A stretch of 49,921 nucleotides of DNA, taken from IMG/VR virus record IMGVR_UViG_3300017917_002570, positions 1 to 49,921 of that record, one strand, 5' to 3'. Below are positions 1 to 6,572 of the stretch, piece by piece (position 1 is the first letter of the stretch; every line of letters starts with the position of its first letter). Below the pieces are notes generated by a model. It made no database searches. It saw nothing but the letters and a program-made list of their open reading frames with translations, and was not told the DNA's origin. The stretch is from a virus. Made by a program: the position numbers and the translations under genes.

Positions 1-170
1 GTAATATGTGGTGTTGAATCAGTCTCACCCTCTGTAGGTGCGTATGTTGTAAGTGTAACAGTCTCATAACTCGTTGATTTACCGAGATTTACACTTGTAG
101 TTAACTCCCCACCAGTCTTAGTGGTAAGAGGAAACATTGATAATAATATGGTTAATATCGTTGTATTCAT
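1..170 (-). CDS. 3D-domain secreted protein (3' end outside window)
   Basis: Partial gene: it starts at the ATG complementary to 168-170 and runs off the left edge, so only 56 codons are visible. The N-terminus is hydrophobic (MNTTILTILLSMFPL) like a signal peptide. It is followed by VTLTTYAPTEGETDSTPHIT, which matches the start of the 3D (Asp-Asp-Asp) domain, a double-psi beta barrel found in MltA-like lytic transglycosylases and in many phage proteins. A muralytic or lysis-associated exported role is inferred. A Bacteroidota-type promoter lies just upstream and is divergent from the gene at 245. Confidence 0.6.
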   Translation of the reverse strand, partial: MNTTILTILLSMFPLTTKTGGELTTSVNLGKSTSYETVTLTTYAPTEGETDSTPHI

Positions 171-174
171 GATA

Positions 175-206
175 CAAATATACAAAGGATAATTTGAATA
201 TCCAAA
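175..206 (-). promoter_or_regulatory. Bacteroidota-type promoter for the 3D-domain gene
   Basis: Read on the minus strand, TTTG (complement of 203-206, inside TTTGGATATTC) is followed after 20 bases by TATATTTG (complement of 175-182). This fits the Bacteroidota -33/-7 consensus TTTG-N19-21-TAnnTTTG. It lies 5 bases from the start codon, so the leader would be very short. Confidence 0.65.
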
Positions 207-238
207 TTTAATATTAATATTTTTGGGAAGTATTTATA
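193..238 (+). promoter_or_regulatory. Promoter region of the zincin gene: Bacteroidota-type boxes plus TATTTATA element
   Basis: TTTG at 193-196 and TATTTTTG at 218-225 (21-base spacer) resemble the Bacteroidota -33/-7 boxes. TATTTATA at 231-238 ends six bases before the ATG at 245. The same TATTTATA element precedes all the other CTS-bearing genes in the window, so it may be a separate phage-specific (late) element. The 193-206 segment is shared with the divergent promoter. Confidence 0.5.
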
Positions 239-244
239 TATGTT

Positions 245-1390
245 ATGAGAATATCAATCACTGAAGAACAATATGGTAGGTTAATCCAAGCAAATGAAGT
301 TGTTGGGGTTCCTGAAGGTTTATACGAAACCGCAAAATCAATTTATAGAAAGTACATCGAAACTTTAGTTGAGGAGATTAACTTACAGTTTGGTAATATG
401 AAGATAGGTGGGTCATCAGATATTCAATTTTCAATTACTGGGGATTATACTATAAGTGATTTGCATTTTTATTTTGTTGACTTTTCAGTTTCATTTGATT
501 TCGACCAGTATAGAAAGGTTGAGATTGAACAAATGAGTATTGGTATGGGTGATAAGGTAACAAATGATTACAAAGTAAAATACAATCAAATTACGGATAG
601 AATTGTTATGGGTGCAAAATATCAGGTCCCTGATGATATTACCGAAGAAGATTTAATTAATAGTATTTTAAAATTTGAAAATAAAACTATTTCATCTATT
701 GCTCACGAACTAAAACATGTATATGATTTCAAAAAGAAACCAATTAGAAATGCTGGTGAAAAAGTAAAATACCACTCCATTGAGGATCTTATGGTTAGTG
801 TACGTCCTTTGATGAAGTTTAAAACAATGTTATATTATTCACATGTTGTTGAGGAGAGTGTTAGAAACAGTGAGATATATACATTAATGAAACTTAAAGG
901 AATCACCAAAAAACAATTCAAGGACTTTTTATCCAAAACAACTACATACGATTTTTTAGTGTACATGAAAGACTATGATTATGATAAGTTTATCAAAGAA
1001 ATGTATAATAGTATTAAAGGAATTGAGGTATTTTTAACTTATGTTAATATTGACCACGATGATATGACTGATGAAGAAAAGGTCAATACCACACTTAAAA
1101 AGTTTTATGAAATTGTATCGAGAAGACGTAAAGATTTTACTGAAAATGTTTTGCAAGATATACATTCTGATTTAATGATGTTGTTAGCGGCATCTCTTGG
1201 TATTAGTGATAACATTGTATCAATGGGTGAGAACGAAGCTAAGAAAAAAGCAATCAAAAAAATTAACAAACACATTAACAACTACACCAATTATATAGAG
1301 TTCTATCAAAAAGAATTGTCAGATATTAAAATATCAGCAATCAACACTCTTAAAAAGTTAGGCAAGTTATATAGTTTAGCAGAAGACTAA
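245..1390 (+). CDS. Putative zinc metallopeptidase with capsid-targeting-like N-terminus
   Basis: A 381-residue protein. The N-terminus MRISITEEQYGRLIQANE shares the TE-x-Q-x3-L pattern of the CTS-like proteins at 3406 and 6325, but no clear [L/I]xE cut site is seen. The motif SSIAHELKHVYD near residue 157 is an HExxH zincin active site, preceded and followed by helical Lys/Glu-rich sequence. Its third metal ligand cannot be placed with certainty. Packaging in the virion and entry with the DNA is inferred from the N-terminus. It is the only plus-strand gene in the first 27 kb; its TAA overlaps the stop of the convergent gene at 1387. The substrate is unknown. Confidence 0.6.
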   Translation: MRISITEEQYGRLIQANEVVGVPEGLYETAKSIYRKYIETLVEEINLQFGNMKIGGSSDIQFSITGDYTISDLHFYFVDFSVSFDFDQYRKVEIEQMSIGMGDKVTNDYKVKYNQITDRIVMGAKYQVPDDITEEDLINSILKFENKTISSIAHELKHVYDFKKKPIRNAGEKVKYHSIEDLMVSVRPLMKFKTMLYYSHVVEESVRNSEIYTLMKLKGITKKQFKDFLSKTTTYDFLVYMKDYDYDKFIKEMYNSIKGIEVFLTYVNIDHDDMTDEEKVNTTLKKFYEIVSRRRKDFTENVLQDIHSDLMMLLAASLGISDNIVSMGENEAKKKAIKKINKHINNYTNYIEFYQKELSDIKISAINTLKKLGKLYSLAED

Positions 1391-1710
1391 GGTTCAAATC
1401 TTAAAAATTTTATTGTAAGTAAATCGGATGTGATATCAAATCCCCATCCATCATCATATTGTGTATTGGCATCGTGATATCTTCCATTAGGTCCGGTAAT
1501 TGATAACACCGGAACAATAAATCTATTTGGGAATCTGTTTAAAAATTCGTGAATACCGTTAGAATGTGTTTCAACAATATCATAGGTATAATCTTCTAAA
1601 GGTAATAAAGATGTCCATGTCCAAGAAGGATTCACATCATCTAATGGTTGAATAAGATCTTCTTCATAGTCATCTTCATTACCAGTAAAAAATTTAAAGT
1701 CTCTAATCAT
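1387..1710 (-). CDS. Conserved-looking phage protein of unknown function
   Basis: A 107-residue acidic protein that I do not recognise. It has aromatic-rich segments (PSWTWTSLLPLEDYTYD and YDDGWGFD near the C-terminus) and no membrane segment. It is the last gene of the leftmost minus-strand run and its stop codon overlaps the stop of the convergent zincin gene. It starts two bases below the stop of the T5orf172 gene, so the two are probably co-transcribed. Confidence 0.6.
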   Translation of the reverse strand: MIRDFKFFTGNEDDYEEDLIQPLDDVNPSWTWTSLLPLEDYTYDIVETHSNGIHEFLNRFPNRFIVPVLSITGPNGRYHDANTQYDDGWGFDITSDLLTIKFLRFEP

Positions 1711-1711
1711 T

Positions 1712-2377
1712 TTATAATGTGTAAATGACTACATCACTAAAGGTGTCGTCGTTCTTTTTTTCAACGGGTTTTTCAAATCTATGAATATGTTCTCTCATGT
1801 TATCATCGATATCGATATCATAAACTTCCGCACCATTACCAACAAATTTGTTTATTTCTCTTTCAATAATGGATATGATATCATTTTCATAATCTGTATA
1901 CCACTCACCTTCAACTAATCTTTCATCTAAAAGACTGTGCAAGTATCTTTCAAATCTAAAGCAATCTGATTGTGAAATTTTCCAACACCTTTGTGCTATA
2001 ATTCTTATTGGTGTGTGTGTTTTTCTACCCTTTCTACCACTGTTAATGTCCCCCTGTAATTGATTCATTCTATTTTCAACATCATAAGCAATTCCAATTT
2101 TTTTATCAGGAAATACCCAACGATATTGTTCAGGTCTTTTTTCATCATGTCTATCTACGTAAGTTGCAACATACAGATAAGACATTTCATCGTTTCTAAA
2201 AAAATCACTATCTCTTGGTGTTATTGCACATCCCTTTTCAAAGTCTTTAATTTCGGATGTACCACTATAGTGTTTGTATGTTCTTTTGTTTAATGATTTT
2301 TCAATCTCTTCTAAGTTCTCGTTTTTAATGATAAATTGTTTGGTTAGCTCTAGCTCATTGTCATTTGATTGTTCCAT
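1712..2377 (-). CDS. T5orf172 / GIY-YIG-like domain protein
   Basis: Residues around 55-170 carry the pattern of the T5orf172 (MUG113) branch of the GIY-YIG fold: YLYVATY, then KKIGIAYDVENRMNQLQ, then FERYLHSLLDERLVEGEWY. Such domains bind or cut DNA in phages. The chosen start is MEQSND at 2377. The longer reading frame to 2434 would translate an AT-rich promoter-like region (boxes at 2405-2435), so it is rejected. The N-terminal 50 residues are an acidic extension without recognised domains. Its role as a nuclease or regulator is not resolved. Confidence 0.65.
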   Translation of the reverse strand: MEQSNDNELELTKQFIIKNENLEEIEKSLNKRTYKHYSGTSEIKDFEKGCAITPRDSDFFRNDEMSYLYVATYVDRHDEKRPEQYRWVFPDKKIGIAYDVENRMNQLQGDINSGRKGRKTHTPIRIIAQRCWKISQSDCFRFERYLHSLLDERLVEGEWYTDYENDIISIIEREINKFVGNGAEVYDIDIDDNMREHIHRFEKPVEKKNDDTFSDVVIYTL

Positions 2378-2404
2378 AGGTAAATAATATTGTTTTAATT
2401 TTAA

Positions 2405-2435
2405 AAAATATAAACAATATAAATTAAAAATCAAA
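2405..2435 (-). promoter_or_regulatory. Bacteroidota-type promoter for the T5orf172 gene
   Basis: On the minus strand, TTTG (complement of 2432-2435) lies 19 bases before TATATTTT (complement of 2405-2412). The last base of the -7 box differs from TAnnTTTG. The position supports the internal start at 2377. Confidence 0.45.
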
Positions 2436-2439
2436 TAGT

Positions 2440-2622
2440 TTATTCACCAATTAAAAAAATCTCCTTAATTGATTTCCCTCTGAACTCAGTTTTATACAAA
2501 TAACATTCAGATTCGGAAGATCTTAATCTTTTCATTTTCTTTTCTGCTTGTTCTAAACTATCACATTCAATCACCTCTTCCCCAATTTCAATGTGATATT
2601 TAATTTTGATTTTGATTTCCAT
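2440..2622 (-). CDS. Small hypothetical protein
   Basis: Sixty residues. An N-terminal beta strand (MEIKIKIKYHIEIG) is followed by a charged helix (SLEQAEKKMKRL), a layout typical of small phage alpha/beta proteins. I do not recognise a family. It lies six bases downstream of the zinc-ribbon gene at 2629. Confidence 0.5.
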   Translation of the reverse strand: MEIKIKIKYHIEIGEEVIECDSLEQAEKKMKRLRSSESECYLYKTEFRGKSIKEIFLIGE

Positions 2623-2628
2623 ATTTTA

Positions 2629-2850
2629 TTATGATTGTTTTAATAATTTTTCCCATTTAGAATAATCTATTTTGATATCTAAGGGTTCTTCGTCATAATC
2701 ATCCCAAGATGTTAAATGCCAATGATTACAATCTGGACAATGATAATAACGCACTTCCTTCCTCCATCGTTTACTTTGATTAAAACGAATGTAGTTTAAG
2801 ACCGTCTTTACATCTTTTTTTCCAAATTTTGTTTTTTGACACTGTTCCAT
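2629..2850 (-). CDS. Small zinc-ribbon-like protein with CPxCxxWHLT motif
   Basis: Seventy-three residues. A basic N-terminal half (KFGKKDVKTVLNYIRF) is followed by YYHCPDCNHWHLTSW. The Cys-x2-Cys and following His residues look like half of a zinc site; an upstream Cys is at residue 4. Short proteins with this CP-x-C-x-x-WHLT signature recur in tailed phages and plasmids, but their function is not known to me. A nucleic-acid-binding role is inferred only. Confidence 0.6.
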   Translation of the reverse strand: MEQCQKTKFGKKDVKTVLNYIRFNQSKRWRKEVRYYHCPDCNHWHLTSWDDYDEEPLDIKIDYSKWEKLLKQS

Positions 2851-2858
2851 TTAACATA

Positions 2859-3341
2859 TTACTTTGCAATATGTTCAGCGTATTGTTCCTGCAACCATTG
2901 CAAATAAACACACTTCTCATATTGTTCATCTTCAACATAATAATTAATAAGATAGTTTACGTTGTTAATGAACGTTTCACTAAATTCAAGTTGTTCTGAA
3001 TTTAAATAATGATCATATACTTCATCGATATTATCATCATACCTTTTGTTGGTTCTTCTTGGTATTGACATAAAACTTTCAATACCGTTGGTTATCATAA
3101 ACTCAGTTATGTTGATTACACTATCAAATAAACCCACCCCACTTAAATCGGTTGCTCGTCTAATTCTACGAACTTCAAATAAATCTTCTTTTCCTTTCAT
3201 GGCTTTCATAAAGCTATCCAATTCTTTTTTCCTTTCATCACTGAATCCTTCCTTCATTTCTTTTAATAATTCTTTAAATTTTTTAATGAATTTTTTAGGG
3301 TCATTAAAATCTTCTTCATTAAAGTCAAAACGCTTCTCCAT
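2859..3341 (-). CDS. Hypothetical helical acidic protein
   Basis: A 160-residue protein, strongly helical and rich in Lys/Glu in its first 55 residues, with no recognised domain. It is the first gene of the unit running down to about 1387, placed directly behind one of the clearest Bacteroidota-type promoters in the window (3360-3391). Confidence 0.55.
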   Translation of the reverse strand: MEKRFDFNEEDFNDPKKFIKKFKELLKEMKEGFSDERKKELDSFMKAMKGKEDLFEVRRIRRATDLSGVGLFDSVINITEFMITNGIESFMSIPRRTNKRYDDNIDEVYDHYLNSEQLEFSETFINNVNYLINYYVEDEQYEKCVYLQWLQEQYAEHIAK

Positions 3342-3359
3342 ATCTTAATTGTTTATACA

Positions 3360-3391
3360 CAAATATATAATTATATTTTGTATATTCCAAA
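3360..3391 (-). promoter_or_regulatory. Bacteroidota-type promoter for the gene at 2859
   Basis: On the minus strand TTTG (complement of 3388-3391, within TTTGGAATATAC) is followed after 20 bases by TATATTTG (complement of 3360-3367), a full match to TTTG-N19-21-TAnnTTTG. It lies between this gene and the terminator of the upstream gene, as expected for a separate transcription unit. Confidence 0.75.
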
Positions 3392-3417
3392 AAAAACCCC
3401 GAATATTATTCAGGGTT
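3388..3417 (-). terminator. Rho-independent terminator overlapping the stop of the 3406 gene
   Basis: On the minus strand AACCCTGAAT pairs with ATTCGGGGTT (one mismatch, 3-base loop; hairpin at 3395-3417) and is followed by a run of eight T. The hairpin begins within the last codons of the 3406-3924 gene, so its stop codon lies inside the terminator stem-loop. Confidence 0.8.
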
Positions 3418-3924
3418 ATTATCTATTGGTGTAATATTAACTGTTTCAGGTGGATATTCTTTCTCATAATATGACATTCTTTCATTTACTTTACCATATT
3501 GAAGGAAGGGTTCTATAATGTCGCTGAATATATCATGTAACTTATCTAAATCTACTTGTAGATTATCTATATCACTTACTAAATGGTCAAATTCATTAAA
3601 CTCATCACTATATCCTTCCTCACTAGCATATTCTTGTTGCTCATATGAATCTCTAATATCCCAATACTTGTTAAATTTGGAATTATAAGCATCATATAAT
3701 TTACCTACATTTTCTACAGCCTTTGTATACTTAGCCGGTTCCTCAAGAATATTACCAATATTAATTGATTTTAAAAACGTGAGTAATTTACCCATTGCTT
3801 TCTTACCCTCATTAATATCTCTTGTTATGGATTCAATATGTGTTGGTAACTCACTTAAATCATAAAATACGGATTGTTCCATAAGTTTGTTAAATTGAGC
3901 TTCCGTTAAAATAACCTTCTTCAT
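3406..3924 (-). CDS. Putative internal virion protein with CTS-like leader
   Basis: A 172-residue helical protein of unknown function. Its first 16 residues (MKKVILTEAQFNKLME) closely resemble the leader of the 6325 gene and end in L-M-E, a T4 gp21-type [L/I]xE cleavage site, so the mature protein would begin at Q17. The rest is acidic and predicted coiled-coil-like. TATTTAT at the complement of 3929-3935 abuts the start in the context TATTTATTAATATG. An internal or injected virion protein is inferred. A terminator overlaps its stop codon. Confidence 0.6.
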   Translation of the reverse strand: MKKVILTEAQFNKLMEQSVFYDLSELPTHIESITRDINEGKKAMGKLLTFLKSINIGNILEEPAKYTKAVENVGKLYDAYNSKFNKYWDIRDSYEQQEYASEEGYSDEFNEFDHLVSDIDNLQVDLDKLHDIFSDIIEPFLQYGKVNERMSYYEKEYPPETVNITPIDNNPE

Positions 3925-3928
3925 ATTA

Positions 3929-3935
3929 ATAAATA
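3929..3935 (-). promoter_or_regulatory. TATTTAT element upstream of CTS gene
   Basis: The sense sequence AGTATTTATTAATATG places TATTTAT four bases before the start codon. If it is a -10-like box, transcription would begin at or near the ATG, giving a leaderless mRNA. It belongs to the same set as the elements at 6566, 7722, 10254, 15781 and 17868. Confidence 0.4.
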
Positions 3936-4157
3936 CTACTCGGTAGGTAAATCTTCAACGGATTCAATAACCAACCTTTCGGATGGATATTGAGCAATAA
4001 GTTCAAAATGGGTTTCGGGTGTCCCATACTCCCCAATTACCTTTATTTTTTTATGAAATCTGGTAGCACATGTTGAATCGGGGTGTACTGTATCTGCAAG
4101 AATTGTGACTTCTTTTAATTCGGTACCAATGATTAAAAAACAATTGTATCTTTTCAT
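3936..4157 (-). CDS. Small hypothetical protein
   Basis: Seventy-three residues with a beta-rich N-terminus (MKRYNCFLIIGTELKEVTILAD) and two Cys residues. I do not recognise a family. It is the last gene of the 3936-6267 unit and lies directly upstream of the CTS gene at 3406. Confidence 0.5.
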   Translation of the reverse strand: MKRYNCFLIIGTELKEVTILADTVHPDSTCATRFHKKIKVIGEYGTPETHFELIAQYPSERLVIESVEDLPTE

Positions 4158-4158
4158 A

Positions 4159-4332
4159 TTAATCTTTTGAATTTCCGTGAATATAGAACATTAAACCAAA
4201 CATAAAGGTTAAAAAATACCTATAAAATTCAACCGGTTGGTTAAATTTAAACTGTTGAGTGACATATGCACCTAAAATAAATGCGGACATCAAACTTAAA
4301 AATCTTGCAAATCCTTTGGGAAATCTTTCCAT
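4159..4332 (-). CDS. Small membrane protein (57 aa)
   Basis: A short reading frame in what would otherwise be a gap. It encodes 57 residues with two hydrophobic stretches, about 11-24 (FLSLMSAFILGAYV) and 38-50 (YFLTFMFGLMFYI), joined by a polar linker. It starts in the ATAATATG context typical of this genome and fits between its neighbours with one-base spacing on both sides, which supports a real gene. The function is unknown; a small inner-membrane protein is the best description. Confidence 0.65.
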   Translation of the reverse strand: MERFPKGFARFLSLMSAFILGAYVTQQFKFNQPVEFYRYFLTFMFGLMFYIHGNSKD

Positions 4333-4333
4333 A

Positions 4334-4819
4334 TTATTCTGTTATTTCAGTTGCGTAATCACCAACTCTTATTTCTAATTTATCAATACCTCCATCGAAC
4401 TCGTACCAAGCATCGTTTATATCTCCGTCATTATACATATCCCACTCACTTGGTGCAACTTCTTGTTCTTCCTCAGTTAAAGGTTCACTCCATTCCAAAT
4501 CATAAAAACTGGTGTCACCGTCCCTTGTTTCAACTAATTCCAAACCACTAAAATCTTTATGAGTCATCTCTGAGATGTTTTTGGTTTTTAATAACTTAAC
4601 CAATTCAAAAACATCCATTTCAGTTGTTTTAAGTTCCCCACTTCTCCAATTGATATCTGCTGTAAGTGAGTAATCTTTACCTTCCCATTCACCACTAACA
4701 TAAAGAGTTTCATTCAAACATTTTCTACCAAATGATAGTGTGATAACTAAATCATCGGCACCCATATAATCCCTTAACTCTCTAATCACCAATGGGTATT
4801 GTGTTGGCTTTCTTGACAT
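4334..4819 (-). CDS. Hypothetical acidic protein
   Basis: About 161 residues from the start MSRKPTQYP at 4819, which follows the stop of the 4824 gene after two bases. An upstream in-frame ATG at 4849 would overlap that gene by 26 bases and cannot be excluded. It is acidic, especially at the C-terminus. The pattern VSGEWEGKDYSLTADINWRS suggests beta structure. No domain recognised. Confidence 0.55.
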   Translation of the reverse strand: MSRKPTQYPLVIRELRDYMGADDLVITLSFGRKCLNETLYVSGEWEGKDYSLTADINWRSGELKTTEMDVFELVKLLKTKNISEMTHKDFSGLELVETRDGDTSFYDLEWSEPLTEEEQEVAPSEWDMYNDGDINDAWYEFDGGIDKLEIRVGDYATEITE

Positions 4820-4823
4820 ATAC

Positions 4824-5336
4824 TTAGATTTTGATGTAACTAATTCCACCTTGTGTTCCTTTCAAAGGATTTGAATATTTCTTCTCAGCAAGTTCTCTTG
4901 ATATAAGTTTACCGTTTCTATGATACATTGCCCACTTCCAAGTCTTATCAGGTTTATAACCTGGACCCTTCCAATGATGATGTGCGGATTTCTCATATTT
5001 TTCCAACTTATAAATTGTTGCCTCTAAAACATATTCATCCGATACCTCAAGGTAAACCATACCTTCATATATCTTATCTCTTTTTGGACAATTATACATT
5101 ACCGCATAACCACAATCCATTGAGATGTTTAAGTCCTCATTACTACGAGCACTAATAACAATTGCAAGTTGATCACTTGTAACCTCAACTTTCTTTTTAG
5201 TTTGCTTTGGAATAACCTCAATAAGTTTTTTTATGTCCCCTCTATGGGCTCTAAGTGCCTCTTGTCTAGTTTCAAATAATGTTGATGGTTCTCTACCATC
5301 TAACAATTGAACTTTGTAAAGTTTTTCTGTTATCAT
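4824..5336 (-). CDS. Hypothetical protein
   Basis: A 170-residue protein with no domain I recognise. It contains basic Lys-rich stretches (KQTKKKVEV), a Trp/His-rich segment (HHHWKGPGYKPDKTWKW) and no membrane segment. Its start overlaps the stop of the 5333 gene by four bases (ATGA), so the two are translationally coupled in the 3936-6267 operon. Confidence 0.55.
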   Translation of the reverse strand: MITEKLYKVQLLDGREPSTLFETRQEALRAHRGDIKKLIEVIPKQTKKKVEVTSDQLAIVISARSNEDLNISMDCGYAVMYNCPKRDKIYEGMVYLEVSDEYVLEATIYKLEKYEKSAHHHWKGPGYKPDKTWKWAMYHRNGKLISRELAEKKYSNPLKGTQGGISYIKI

Positions 5337-5890
5337 GATTTATAAAGTCTGTTGTGATTATATAATGCCACAGGATTTTCCTCGGCAATAATTCCATATT
5401 CTTTCATTACGTTTTCGTAAATGACATTTTTATCTTCATTAATGTACTTTCCAATGATATTAACGAATCCATAATTTGATTCATCAACCTCAGATTGTTG
5501 AGTACCGGGTAACCCACAATATAATGCCTCTCCCACTTCGCTAATGAACATCCCCGAATAAAAACCCTTCAGTCCAAATACATTAACAAATTTGTCAGCA
5601 TTACACCAAATAAAGACACTGTTGTCTTTTTCTTTTAAAAGTGGTACAGTTGATTGGTCGATGATATAACCTCCGTATTTTGAACCACAGTTATCAAATT
5701 GACCTATTGAGAATAAACCACCTGGACTACCGTGTCCCATCATCATAACTCGGTCATGTTCTTTTATAAGATTCATGACATCCATTTTACTACATCCACC
5801 TTGAACAACGGTTTTGTTTGGGATGTCTTTATATACTATGTCAAGAAACGTGGTCGATTCATCCGAAGGATGTATAATTAATGTTTTCAT
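5333..5890 (-). CDS. Candidate clan CD (caspase/CHAT-fold-like) cysteine peptidase
   Basis: A 185-residue protein starting MKTLIIHPSDESTTFL. Residues about 50-60 read DRVMMMGHGSPGG, a strand ending in His-Gly. About 35-40 residues later comes SVFIWCNADKF, a strand ending in Cys. A beta strand closing with G-H-G-[S/x] followed by a strand closing with a Cys is the His/Cys dyad layout of clan CD peptidases (caspases, gingipains, CHAT). Similarity is limited to this layout, so the enzyme assignment is inferred. The gene overlaps the DnaA-domain gene upstream by four bases (ATGA). Alternatives are a non-peptidase Rossmann-like protein. Confidence 0.5.
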   Translation of the reverse strand: MKTLIIHPSDESTTFLDIVYKDIPNKTVVQGGCSKMDVMNLIKEHDRVMMMGHGSPGGLFSIGQFDNCGSKYGGYIIDQSTVPLLKEKDNSVFIWCNADKFVNVFGLKGFYSGMFISEVGEALYCGLPGTQQSEVDESNYGFVNIIGKYINEDKNVIYENVMKEYGIIAEENPVALYNHNRLYKS

Positions 5891-6267
5891 GATTCTATTT
5901 TTGATTTAATTTCTTCGAATATTCCATCAGCTACTCCTCGATAATCCTCATAGTGTTTGTACCTATCTCGATAGGTTTCCAATGCATGAATAATTGTTGT
6001 GTGGTCTCTATCTAAAATCTCACCAATATGTTCGTATGTGTGACCAAATTCAAGTTTTAAGACTGCTGCGTACATGTGTCTAGCATCAACCACTTCCCTT
6101 TCTCTAATTCTTGATAGAATCTTTGAGGTGGTGACACAACAGTTTTTTGCAACAATACTTAGTATTTCTTCTTTGGTTATTCTGTCCCTTTTAAACCTCT
6201 TAGATTTCTTGTATTCCTCGACGTTTTTAACACCTGGATAGACATAAGGACTAATGTTCTCTAACAT
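5887..6267 (-). CDS. Stand-alone DnaA domain IV (DnaA-box-binding) protein
   Basis: A 126-residue protein whose central part matches the C-terminal DNA-binding domain of DnaA: EEILSIVAKNCCVTTSKIL, then REVVDARHMYAAVL, then YEHIGEILDRDHTTIIHAL. The RDHTT signature of the helix-turn-helix that reads the DnaA box is intact. The AAA+ ATPase domain is absent, so it cannot act as a full initiator. It may bind DnaA boxes to recruit, block or redirect host or phage replication. It is first in the 3936-6267 operon behind a strong Bacteroidota-type promoter. Confidence 0.85.
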   Translation of the reverse strand: MLENISPYVYPGVKNVEEYKKSKRFKRDRITKEEILSIVAKNCCVTTSKILSRIREREVVDARHMYAAVLKLEFGHTYEHIGEILDRDHTTIIHALETYRDRYKHYEDYRGVADGIFEEIKSKIES

Positions 6268-6286
6268 ATTTTATTGTTTTAGAGTA

Positions 6287-6318
6287 CAAATATATGTGGT
6301 TTTTTAGAATATTCCAAA
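6287..6318 (-). promoter_or_regulatory. Bacteroidota-type promoter for the DnaA-domain operon
   Basis: On the minus strand TTTG (complement of 6315-6318, in TTTGGAATATTC) lies 20 bases before TATATTTG (complement of 6287-6294). Both boxes match the consensus fully. It drives the operon 6267 down to 3936. Confidence 0.75.
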
Positions 6319-6324
6319 AATATT

Positions 6325-6561
6325 TTAGAAATTTCCAAATAAAAATTGGTAAACTACCTCAGGAATTTTGGTACAAATAGATGGGGTTCCTTCGTTGTCA
6401 GTACAGTCAATATATGGTAAATTTTTAATATATCCCTTCATGTATTTTGGGGCTCTATTTAATCTACCAACGATGTAATCTCTTGGATATAGTTTCTCCG
6501 AATCATAATATGCTTCAGATAATACTCTATTTAACTGTGATTCTGTTACAATGAATTTCAT
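6325..6561 (-). CDS. Small putative internal virion protein with CTS-like leader
   Basis: A 78-residue protein. The leader MKFIVTESQLNRVLSE ends in L-S-E followed by Ala, the T4-type CTS cleavage form [L/I]xE, and matches the 3406 leader at the TE-x-Q-[F/L]-N core. The mature 62 residues carry two Cys residues (DCTDNEGTPSIC). It starts in the context TATTTATTAATATG. The function inside the virion is unknown. Confidence 0.6.
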   Translation of the reverse strand: MKFIVTESQLNRVLSEAYYDSEKLYPRDYIVGRLNRAPKYMKGYIKNLPYIDCTDNEGTPSICTKIPEVVYQFLFGNF

Positions 6562-6565
6562 ATTA

Positions 6566-6572
6566 ATAAATA
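6566..6572 (-). promoter_or_regulatory. TATTTAT element upstream of CTS gene
   Basis: The sense strand reads TAATATTTATTAATATG directly after the stop of the upstream gene at 6573. It is the same arrangement as at 3929 and 21856. Confidence 0.4.

Noticed and set aside
2378-2434. N-terminal extension of the T5orf172 protein to 2434
   Set aside because: The extension translates AT-rich promoter sequence (boxes at 2405-2435) and has a composition unlike the rest of the protein.
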